Shown here: piece after piece, positions 35,717 to 43,175 of the stretch
How the letters are laid out: every line of letters starts with the position of its first letter
How positions within the stretch are numbered: the first letter of the stretch is position 1
DNA from: a virus
Virus record (IMG/VR): IMGVR_UViG_3300031598_000007
Location: 1-43,175 of that record
DNA: 43,175 nucleotides
Strand: one strand, 5' to 3'
Made by a program: the position numbers and the translations under genes
The notes under the pieces: model-generated
What the model was told of the DNA's origin: nothing
The model's database searches: none
What the model saw: only the letters and a program-made list of their open reading frames with translations

Positions 35717-38700
35717 TTATTTACTGTATGCTTTTTTGTACGCCTTACCTATGATGGCTAACTCTCTTAAATCGTCAGCGTTCAAGGGATCGGGCACTCG
35801 ATTTCCCCTATTGATACCACGCTTAATAAATTCAGTGGTAGCTAACTTACGAAACTCCCTTGGTGTTTTTCGATATTCAATCATTGCTCTAGTATAAGCA
35901 TCGCCTTTGACTTTCGACGCACTACTTATTTTAGTTTTGTACTTGCTTATCTGTGCCTTTAACAGAGGGCGTAACTTATTGCTTACATACTCGTTCGATG
36001 TAAACTCTTTTTGGACAGTATCGCTTTGCTCACTATACTCAAGACGTAACTTGTCTTCTTGTTTCTGTCCTAACTCTACAATAATAGGTAAGAAATTATT
36101 TAACATACGTATCTCATAGTTCTTTATACTAGGTACTTTACTTTTACTACTAAGTATACGCCAATCTATACCAAAATTACCTAAGTATTCCTTATCCTCT
36201 GTTGGTGCAGTGGTCATAGACAAACCAAGAAATTTCATTCCGGGATACATACGTTCACGCCCATCATAAAACCCAGCATATTCTTTGTCGGGCATAGTAG
36301 CTTCCTGTGAAGGCGTTGTAATCAAACCACGGTTACGTAATGGTTGGACTAAATTTTTTCCAAGAGAGTCTGCAAAGCTGAATGTAGGGTCTTGTGCAGT
36401 CTCTTTAAGTTTTGTACCACGTACACCTGTCGCCCGTTCTGCATCAATTACTTGACCAAAGGCCACACCCCATGTAGATAAGTAATTTCCTAGTGGCCTA
36501 CCGATAAGACGTCCCGCCGTCTCTCCTGCAGTTAAGTCTGTTGCATTAGCAAGCTCTGCTATTTCCTCTAGTATAGAGTTACCTACGCCAACACGAAAGT
36601 TACTACCTGTAAATAGCTCTACAAATTCTTTAGGATCAAACCACGTACCGAAGAATGTACCATCCATCAAACGTTTAATTGCCTCACCAGCATACAAATA
36701 CTGTGCTAGGGGGTAAGTCGCAGTAGTGTTTAGTACAGCTTTGTCACCTACAGGTACTTCATTATACTTTGAAGGGGCATCCTTAGATGTTCTATACAGG
36801 TAGGCTGCACCTACCGCCGCGAAACCCTGTATGTTTCGCTGTATACGTTGTCGGCCTTTGGCGGTCAATGGTCCACCACCTACTCTACCACCGGTAACTA
36901 TACTAGATAGTTTTTGTGTTAAAGGTATGGATGCTCCAGCTGCGTATTGCCCCAGAAGCTCCATACTATTAAACATAAATCTAGGAAACGGCATAATAAC
37001 AGTTAAACCATTGCGTGTAATAAATGTAGAGACACTACGAAATACTTCTGTATCTGGTTGTTTTGCGTATGTAATGTCAAGCGACTTTTGCACAGAGTCA
37101 TCCACTATAGATAAAAAACTCCTCTGGTTCTTGCCACGTTTTATAACGTTACTTGAGTCATTAAGTAAACCTTTTAGGTTTCCCTTTTGTAGCTCATCAA
37201 TTAAATCAATACCAAACTCACGCTTACTTAAACGTTGTAATTCACTAAAGAATATTCCACGTCGCATTAGATGTTCTTGCCAACGGTTAGGTGTGTTTAA
37301 AAAATCTACAGCATCTTCAAGGGCCGATAGAGCTTTATCCTCTAAGCCACCCTTACCACGACCTGACAACTTTTGTATTTCGTTTAAGTTATTTAACAGT
37401 GCGGAGTTTTGTTTTGCTAACTCTGGTGATCGCATTATAAGATCAGTATAATCCTTAGCAATATCAGGGCGAGAGAATACATATTTCATACCACGAAAAC
37501 TATCCCGCCATACCTCTCCTGAAAAAACTGTGTCTACCATTCTAAAAAGCTTGTCGCCCTCTGTACCGTACTGCATGTTGTAGATAGCTTGATCCATAAC
37601 GTTACCTAAACTTTCCATAGGCAATCTAATTGCACCGGACTGAAGGTTACGAGATGCTGTAGCAAGCTGTGACACCAAGCCACCACGTCGGATGTTTTCG
37701 ACACGCATAATTCTATTTCGCCACTCCCCGTCTTTAGCAAGTTTAGCGGCATCTTTATCTATCTGCATTATTGCGTCAGGTTTTAAGCGTCTTATTTGAG
37801 AGAGATTGTTTAGCACCTTACCAGCCTCTGAACCTGAACCTACAATAGTAAGAACATAGTCCTCAAAGTTTAAGCCGTAATCATCTAAGAGGTTAATCAA
37901 CTCTTGACCATCTAACTTTTTACTTATTGTGAGGTCTAGTAGATTATCTATTATTGTTTTATCTGGGTCAAAGCTTCCGGGAAATTTCTTTTCTAGCTCA
38001 CTCGCAACCGCAACGATACCATTAAATTTATTTGGATTAAGTATGGGGGATGTGATTGTATCTTCACCAAGGTTTAGGTTAAATAAATCACCGTCACGTT
38101 CTGTTATTTGTTCTAGCGTTTCTTTGCCTGCCTCACGTGCTTTAACTTCGTCAATCTTTAAATGTTTACCATCCTGAACAGATATGGTTTTACCTACCTT
38201 AACCTCAAACTCTTTTATTAACCGATCAGCAAGCACACGATTATCTAGCGCAACTTTAGCGGCGTTTTCTGTTGCAACTTCAGCAACTTGTCTTGCGGCT
38301 AAGTCTGCACCACCAGCACTTTTAATAAAGCCTTCACTAGCTCTTTTTATATTCTTTTCCATCAAGTTATTTTTAGCTGTTTTGACAACGGCTCGTCCAC
38401 CAAAGATTGATGCACCTACTTCAACCAAAGAAATACCGGCAGTCGCAGCGGCACTTTTAAAATTACCGTTGGCTAAATCTTTTTTTATACTACTATAGTT
38501 TTGGGGTAAATCAGCAATGCCAATAGCTGCACCAACAAAAGGTAAAAAGTTAGCGGTAGCCATCATTGCAGAAATTGTATCTACGTCAAGACCTGATTCC
38601 AGCAAGCCCTCAGCAAAGGTACGTTCTAAAACATTGTCACTCATAAGAAGATTGTTTACATCTATCGCTGCATCCTTAAAGTCTCCTGCACGGTTAGTTA

Positions 38701-39184
38701 CTTTACGATCATAAATAGCAGTCATGTTTGCCTTACGAGATTTGACAAGTTCTACTTCAGTTGTTGTACCGTTTTCTTCATCAAGTTTTCTGGCTCGTTC
38801 TAGTGCTCGTTGGTATACTTCGTTATCTTCATCTCGTACACGCATAGGCTTTCCAAAAAGTCCTACTTTATCGTACTCATTATAATACTCTTCTTCTCCC
38901 TTACCTTCATCAATTTGTTTAAGTATGCGAGCATCCATTATAGACAACTCATCTTCCCAAGACAGCTCTACATCACTGGCTACAGGAACTACAGGCTCTT
39001 CGTCAATGACTACAGGTTCTTTGTCAATGACTACAGGTTCTTTGTCAATGACTACAGGTTCTTTGTCAATGACTACAGGTTCTTTGTCAATGACTACAGG
39101 TTTTTCGACAACTACAGTCCCTACATTACCGCTGTCTTTTTTCTTCATCTTTGCAAGACGTTGTTCATAAGTTAATGGTTCCAT
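35717..39184 (-). CDS. Large internal virion (ejection) protein
   Basis: 1155 residues. The N-terminus has a Val/Glu/Pro repeat (EPVVIDK five times) and then a long helical protein. A hydrophobic, Ala/Gly-rich stretch around residues 225-265 (MMATANFLPFVGAAIGIADL, AATAGISLVEVGASIFGGRA) could insert into membrane. The C-terminal third contains VIMPFPRFMFNSMELLGQYA. Size, composition and clustering with other virion genes fit a T7 gp16-type protein ejected with DNA. No lytic transglycosylase motif was seen. Confidence 0.7.
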   Translation of the reverse strand: MEPLTYEQRLAKMKKKDSGNVGTVVVEKPVVIDKEPVVIDKEPVVIDKEPVVIDKEPVVIDEEPVVPVASDVELSWEDELSIMDARILKQIDEGKGEEEYYNEYDKVGLFGKPMRVRDEDNEVYQRALERARKLDEENGTTTEVELVKSRKANMTAIYDRKVTNRAGDFKDAAIDVNNLLMSDNVLERTFAEGLLESGLDVDTISAMMATANFLPFVGAAIGIADLPQNYSSIKKDLANGNFKSAAATAGISLVEVGASIFGGRAVVKTAKNNLMEKNIKRASEGFIKSAGGADLAARQVAEVATENAAKVALDNRVLADRLIKEFEVKVGKTISVQDGKHLKIDEVKAREAGKETLEQITERDGDLFNLNLGEDTITSPILNPNKFNGIVAVASELEKKFPGSFDPDKTIIDNLLDLTISKKLDGQELINLLDDYGLNFEDYVLTIVGSGSEAGKVLNNLSQIRRLKPDAIMQIDKDAAKLAKDGEWRNRIMRVENIRRGGLVSQLATASRNLQSGAIRLPMESLGNVMDQAIYNMQYGTEGDKLFRMVDTVFSGEVWRDSFRGMKYVFSRPDIAKDYTDLIMRSPELAKQNSALLNNLNEIQKLSGRGKGGLEDKALSALEDAVDFLNTPNRWQEHLMRRGIFFSELQRLSKREFGIDLIDELQKGNLKGLLNDSSNVIKRGKNQRSFLSIVDDSVQKSLDITYAKQPDTEVFRSVSTFITRNGLTVIMPFPRFMFNSMELLGQYAAGASIPLTQKLSSIVTGGRVGGGPLTAKGRQRIQRNIQGFAAVGAAYLYRTSKDAPSKYNEVPVGDKAVLNTTATYPLAQYLYAGEAIKRLMDGTFFGTWFDPKEFVELFTGSNFRVGVGNSILEEIAELANATDLTAGETAGRLIGRPLGNYLSTWGVAFGQVIDAERATGVRGTKLKETAQDPTFSFADSLGKNLVQPLRNRGLITTPSQEATMPDKEYAGFYDGRERMYPGMKFLGLSMTTAPTEDKEYLGNFGIDWRILSSKSKVPSIKNYEIRMLNNFLPIIVELGQKQEDKLRLEYSEQSDTVQKEFTSNEYVSNKLRPLLKAQISKYKTKISSASKVKGDAYTRAMIEYRKTPREFRKLATTEFIKRGINRGNRVPDPLNADDLRELAIIGKAYKKAYSK
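38996..39100 (-). repeat. 21-bp tandem repeat (five copies) in the large virion gene
   Basis: Units start at 38996, 39017, 39038, 39059 and 39080, four of them identical. They encode EPVVIDK near the N-terminus. The identity suggests copy-number variation by slippage. Confidence 0.95.
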
Positions 39185-39190
39185 AAAATA

Positions 39191-40363
39191 CTACTCGCCC
39201 CCAACTTCAAAGTAATTTGCTCCATAAGTATCTTGATTGGTAGTTACAAAATCTTTAATGCCAGTAAATACGTAGATAGATGTAGGCGTTTTTACAACCT
39301 GACCTTCTTTATATACACCACGCTCAGCGTTATTTAAAAAGTCTTCGTTACTATCCGCCTGTACTAAGACGCTAGTGCCTGTATCGGATTGCGATAAATT
39401 TTGTGCGTAAAGAGTTAAACTGCTCATGGCGTCGTTATACAGACCGTTTGTTGCATTACGCATACCCTCATCATCTATACCCATGTTACGCTCTATCATT
39501 TGCCGTGCTACACTTAAATTTAATATGTCCCCTAAGAATTGATTACCCTCGGTCATGTTTTTAATTTCACCATCAATACCTACGTCAAAACCATACCCTG
39601 CACCTGCACCTCTTCGAATCTCATTTATATTACTACTTACAGTACCCAAACCAAAGATGGCCTTCGTTGTAGTATCACCACTCGCAGCTTCAGCTTCTTT
39701 CTTATCACGTATAGTTTGGAGTATAGCTTCTCGTTGCTCATTCCATTGACCGATATTTTTGCTATTAGGGTTGCGTGTTATCTTTAAAGACAAATCAGTT
39801 AAACCTGCATCAAATGTTTTATAGATAGGATCAGGCTCACCATACAATTGTGCGTAGGCTTCTGAGTTTATAGAAAACCCATCAGATATTTGTACGTTTT
39901 TACCTACGGTTTCCGCTTGCGTTTTTACTTTTGCTTCTGCAGTTATATCACCCATCTGTGCAACTACAGGCTCGTTAAGGGATTCCGCATTGTTTAAAAT
40001 GCTCTGGGCGTCAGTAGCGTTTCCTTTAGTCATGTTAAATATAGTGCGACCATCTAGTCCCTTTGCCCTTGCATCTCTATTTATTTGTAAAAATTCGTTT
40101 GCAGCAGCCGTACCCATAGAAAGTAAGGACGCCTGTTCATCAGGGTTATAACCAAATAGTTCTAACATACCTGTAGTCTCTTTAAGAAATTCATCTTTTT
40201 GCCTTTTTTTATTACGTTTGTATAACCTGTCTTCTTCTGTCTTTTCGTACAACCGATCCGCTGTCTTTTCATCTCGAAGGTATTTCTTTTTTTCATCAAG
40301 GTCTATTTTTTCTGAAATACCCTCAGCCATACCACCCAAAAGAGCTTTAAAATTAAATCCCAT
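39191..40363 (-). CDS. Helical virion protein, probable internal protein
   Basis: 390 residues: MGFNFKALLGGMAEGISEKI, then DLDEKKKYLRDEKTADRLYE and further Lys/Glu/Asp-rich helices. The C-terminal part (GVYKEGQVVKTPTSIYVFTG) is beta-like. It ends one codon before the large virion gene and starts beside the 173-residue gene. Position and composition suggest an internal or ejected virion protein; no enzymatic motif. Confidence 0.6.
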   Translation of the reverse strand: MGFNFKALLGGMAEGISEKIDLDEKKKYLRDEKTADRLYEKTEEDRLYKRNKKRQKDEFLKETTGMLELFGYNPDEQASLLSMGTAAANEFLQINRDARAKGLDGRTIFNMTKGNATDAQSILNNAESLNEPVVAQMGDITAEAKVKTQAETVGKNVQISDGFSINSEAYAQLYGEPDPIYKTFDAGLTDLSLKITRNPNSKNIGQWNEQREAILQTIRDKKEAEAASGDTTTKAIFGLGTVSSNINEIRRGAGAGYGFDVGIDGEIKNMTEGNQFLGDILNLSVARQMIERNMGIDDEGMRNATNGLYNDAMSSLTLYAQNLSQSDTGTSVLVQADSNEDFLNNAERGVYKEGQVVKTPTSIYVFTGIKDFVTTNQDTYGANYFEVGGE

Positions 40364-40364
40364 A

Positions 40365-40886
40365 CTATAGTCTCCTTGCCATTAAGCCCGTAGGTTCTGG
40401 TGCTAGTTCTTCAGCTTCAGCTTCCATAGGTACTTCGTCAACATTTTCTTTAGCGGCATCAATTGCTTCCGGCATTTTATCACGCATCTTTTTTATAGCT
40501 ACTGCAATCTTACTGTCAGGTATCTTGTTTTCATCAATACGGTTTTCCATACCAAGTTCATACTCTATACCTGCTTCGTCACCCATAAGCGCAAGAGTTT
40601 CCATTATTACAGGAGTAATTAGTACACCTACATCAATAGAATGCAAACCTTCCATAACTCCACCGGACTGTATCATGTCAGCTAAACTCGTTAAAGGTAT
40701 ACCTAACTCCATAATATCTAAAAGCTCTTCGTACATTTCACTTGAAGTAATACGAGGAATGTAATGCGTAAGTGCTTCTTCTATTGTACCATACTTAGGT
40801 GGTGATTGCCAAGGTCTAGCTCCTACTTCGGCAGTCAGTGACATGCCCGGAATTGGTGCATCAAACTTCTGTTGTACTTCTGCCAT
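40365..40886 (-). CDS. Conserved marine-phage virion protein, unknown function
   Basis: 173 residues. Opens MAEVQQKFDAPIPGMSLTAE then VGARPWQSPPKYGTIEEALT. The 'APIPGMSLT.E.G.RPW..PP' signature is one I know from many marine phages. The middle is helical with a hydrophobic stretch (IDVGVLITPVIMETLALMG) and the end is acidic. Overlaps the next upstream gene by 26 bases. Confidence 0.75.
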   Translation of the reverse strand: MAEVQQKFDAPIPGMSLTAEVGARPWQSPPKYGTIEEALTHYIPRITSSEMYEELLDIMELGIPLTSLADMIQSGGVMEGLHSIDVGVLITPVIMETLALMGDEAGIEYELGMENRIDENKIPDSKIAVAIKKMRDKMPEAIDAAKENVDEVPMEAEAEELAPEPTGLMARRL

Positions 40887-41088
40887 CTCTTATCTCTTTT
40901 CTTTTCATGCGTATGTCTGTCATGTACTGTCGTATCCTATCTCTAGGTTCATCGGACACTTCTGTATCTTTACGCATAGATTTACGTGCCCTAGATAGTA
41001 ATCCCATAGATGTTTTTTCAGGTTTTGTATTACCGTCTTCTGATGTTATGATACTTGCGTATGCTTTTCGTGCTGGGTTATTTAACAT
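40861..41088 (-). CDS. Small basic virion-cluster protein
   Basis: 75 residues: MLNNPARKAYASIITSEDGN, TKPEKTSMGLLSRARKSMRK, then SDEPRDRIRQYMTDIRMKRK. Basic helix-rich. Between two virion genes and overlapping the 173-residue gene. 'SMGLLSRARKSMRK' resembles proteins in marine phage tail clusters that I recognise only as hypothetical. Confidence 0.65.
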   Translation of the reverse strand: MLNNPARKAYASIITSEDGNTKPEKTSMGLLSRARKSMRKDTEVSDEPRDRIRQYMTDIRMKRKEIRDGRSTTEV

Positions 41089-41098
41089 TTATACTCTC

Positions 41099-43175
41099 CT
41101 AAAATACTCCCTTAAACATATTCCATGCGTCACCAACGATAGAACCACCGTCACCACCCATGCTACTTGTAGCAATTTTAACAATAGCGTTACCCATAGC
41201 GGCAGTTGATGAAGAGTCAGCGTTCCATTTAGCAATATCAAACGATGCATCTACCTGTAGCTTAGCAATTGCTAACTCAGTCATACGATCACGCTCACTA
41301 TTAGCCGCTGTGTACGCGTACTCCATAGTGTCAGCATAGTACTGCCACATGTTTGTATACGCAGTATTACTAATGTCTAACATAGAAGCTGCATTTAATT
41401 CGTTAGCACGATTGACCGCTATTGTATCTGCAGTAGCTATTTGCCTACGCCACGTAGCATTAGATTGTTCAATCACTAATTTGTTCTGTGCGTTAAACTG
41501 ATCACGTTGATTCATCATTTCGGATGTAAAGTTATTCTGTGCGTTAGTTGCTCCGGCGTTAAACTGTGACTGTGCATTAGATTGTGAAGTATTAAACTGT
41601 GCAGTAGTACTAGCTAAGTTAGCAAAGAATTGCTCAGTCTGATTTTCACTTGTAGCATTAAACTGTTTAGCGGCGTTCTCTTGTGCTTGATCTGTGAACA
41701 GAGATTGTATACGTTGTTGTGCAGTAAATATTTCTACAGCTTGCTCATTAGATAAGTTAGTTAAATCCATTTGCATCAAGTTCTGTGCGTTAGTAACTGC
41801 GGCCTGTTGTCTATTGTTTAAATTAGATACGTCAAGTTGTGATAGTGCTGCAGCTTCTCCCATTACTAAAGCTTGTCTGTTACTTAAATTGGCAAGGTTC
41901 ATAGTGTTAGCTATACGACTATTCTCTAATGCAACTTGTTGATCTGCAGTGAAGTTCATGTTAGCTATATCAGATACTTTAGCTGAGTTAGACACACGAG
42001 CTTGGAATGCTTGGTCAAACTCTTGTCCCATAAACTTAGCACGTTGTTCTGCTGCAAGCATAGCACGTTGTTGTCTGTTTGACAAGTTCTGTACTTCAAA
42101 CATCGAAACTATTTTTGCGTCTGCTTGTGCTATAGGTAAAGCAGATTCCATTGTAGCTTGTATTATTGCCTGACCTGCCATAGAAGACGACCCAAGACCA
42201 CGTGCAATCATTGCAGTATTTGCAGCTCGCATTGCACCAGCGGCCCATGAAGGTGTAGCACCATCATCAAAGTCTTTCATCAACCCATCAAGCTGACCTT
42301 TTACAGTAGCTTTGTCAGTGGGCGTAGCGGTAGCGGCTTGTATCTGTTCTGTGTACGCAGAAGCTACAGCGGCATCTGCTACACCAGTAATTAATTCACC
42401 AGCTTCTATCTTACGTTGTACAGGATTACTCATAAGAGTAGTTGTACCTTGCGCGGCAGTGAGATCACTTACCGCTGTAGTAGTTTGCTGTGCACCTGTT
42501 ATTATTGCATTAGGATCAACAGTACCTTGTGCGGCAGTAGTTGCATCCGCTACGGCGTTTACATCGGCAGATACAGTACGTGGATCAATGGTAGAAGTTT
42601 CTATAGCTGTAGGCGCTGTAGCTTGAGTAGTATCTGCAAGTGCAGTAGGTGAAACTATGTCACCTTTTAATTGCCCACTAGCTGGATCAATAAGTTGATC
42701 TTGTTGTGCTACAGTACCTACAGGATTAACCTGTGTACCTGTTGGTAATCTAGGGTCTTGAACTCGTTGTGCAGAAATGTCAGCAATAGATGCTGTTGTA
42801 GCTTCACGAGGGTCTGTGTTTTTTGTAGCTAAATATGCTTCGTATGCTCTATCTTGCGCCTTACCAACACTACTAGAACCCATAGAACCAAAAAATGGGC
42901 TATCATACATATCTGTAGTACCCACCCTGTTTCCGGGATTATTTTGGAAGTCTCTATATTCCTGTGAGTTATAAAAACCTTGATCTACATCTGGGCTTAA
43001 CTTACCATCAATAGGACGCGCAATCTTTGATATTGCATCACGATCATACTCTGCTACACCACCAACTGCATAGTTACGTTTAGCCATACCACCGTTCATC
43101 ATTTGCACAGCTTTATTTTGATACATATCCATAGTAGTTTTTTTGTCAGGGTTCTGAGCTAAGTAATCATTAAAC
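41099..43175 (-). CDS. Large helical repeat virion protein (5' end beyond right edge)
   Basis: At least 691 residues. The frame stays open through the window edge (FNDYLAQNPDKKTTMDM...), so the Met at 43132 may not be the start. The middle consists of Asn/Gln-rich, degenerate short repeats (ANLSNRQA, SNLNNRQQAAV, TNLSNEQA, FNATSENQTEQFF), which predict a long coiled rod. The N-terminal third is Thr/Ala/Asp/Gln-rich (STIDPRTVSADVNAVA). I recognise similar proteins in marine phages as virion structural proteins. A rod, tape-like or ejected internal protein is likely. Confidence 0.72.
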   Translation of the reverse strand, partial: FNDYLAQNPDKKTTMDMYQNKAVQMMNGGMAKRNYAVGGVAEYDRDAISKIARPIDGKLSPDVDQGFYNSQEYRDFQNNPGNRVGTTDMYDSPFFGSMGSSSVGKAQDRAYEAYLATKNTDPREATTASIADISAQRVQDPRLPTGTQVNPVGTVAQQDQLIDPASGQLKGDIVSPTALADTTQATAPTAIETSTIDPRTVSADVNAVADATTAAQGTVDPNAIITGAQQTTTAVSDLTAAQGTTTLMSNPVQRKIEAGELITGVADAAVASAYTEQIQAATATPTDKATVKGQLDGLMKDFDDGATPSWAAGAMRAANTAMIARGLGSSSMAGQAIIQATMESALPIAQADAKIVSMFEVQNLSNRQQRAMLAAEQRAKFMGQEFDQAFQARVSNSAKVSDIANMNFTADQQVALENSRIANTMNLANLSNRQALVMGEAAALSQLDVSNLNNRQQAAVTNAQNLMQMDLTNLSNEQAVEIFTAQQRIQSLFTDQAQENAAKQFNATSENQTEQFFANLASTTAQFNTSQSNAQSQFNAGATNAQNNFTSEMMNQRDQFNAQNKLVIEQSNATWRRQIATADTIAVNRANELNAASMLDISNTAYTNMWQYYADTMEYAYTAANSERDRMTELAIAKLQVDASFDIAKWNADSSSTAAMGNAIVKIATSSMGGDGGSIVGDAWNMFKGVF

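Noticed and set aside
36831-37451. A 206-codon open frame on the plus strand
   Set aside because: Antisense to the 1155-residue virion gene; Cys/Ser/Arg-rich composition unlike real proteins here and no RBS.
1-43175. tRNA genes
   Set aside because: I looked for GTTCRANNC-type T-arms and CCA ends near integrase and gaps and saw no cloverleaf; a covariance search would be needed to exclude degenerate ones.

Overview
The window is a fragment of a tailed-phage (or prophage-derived) genome, most like a short-tailed marine podovirus infecting an alphaproteobacterium. Seen directly: large terminase, portal, scaffold, major capsid protein, head-tail adaptor and large repeat-bearing virion proteins on the minus strand; a T7-style replication set (primase, separate helicase, family A DNA polymerase, endonuclease I) with ThyX, an adenosylcobalamin-type (class II) ribonucleotide reductase and a MazG-like pyrophosphohydrolase on the plus strand. 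There is no phage RNA polymerase gene, and the promoters I can find look like host sigma-70 sites. From general knowledge this gene content recalls the SIO1/cobavirus-type roseophages (Zobellviridae), but I could not run a comparison. The DUF1127 protein and the small 3-TM holin also point to an alphaproteobacterial host. A tyrosine integrase inside the replication operon suggests that this lineage can, or once could, integrate.

Layout. 1-15613 (minus strand, read right to left): small basic proteins, a DUF1127 gene with its own promoter, EF-hand/TM protein, holin, GH108 endolysin, terminase, portal, a very large repetitive virion-associated protein, scaffold, capsid, a small virion protein, head-tail adaptor and the start of a further tail protein cut by the left edge. 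15614-16559: a divergent non-coding control region with a candidate leftward promoter, short inverted repeats, a CAT-rich iteron-like array, and a rightward promoter preceded by two different palindromes. 16560-22202: about twenty mostly tiny early genes, several not resembling any family I know, carrying seven copies of the palindrome AGTCCAACGTTGGACT (one with a mismatch). 22203-35683: DUF932 protein, integrase and the DNA metabolism operon. 35693-35712: a bidirectional terminator between convergent operons. 35717-43175 (minus): five virion proteins, probably ejected internal proteins; the last runs off the right edge.

How it works together (inference): the palindromic sites and the repeated 31-bp promoter cassette (16450 and 18488) probably give one regulator coordinated control of the early region. 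The replication genes then make DNA with a nucleotide supply built around B12-dependent RNR, ThyX and MazG. Late leftward transcription from TTGACA/TATAAC-type promoters makes the capsid and lysis proteins. Neither edge closes onto the other, and tail tube/fibre genes are absent, so the window is incomplete between its right and left ends.
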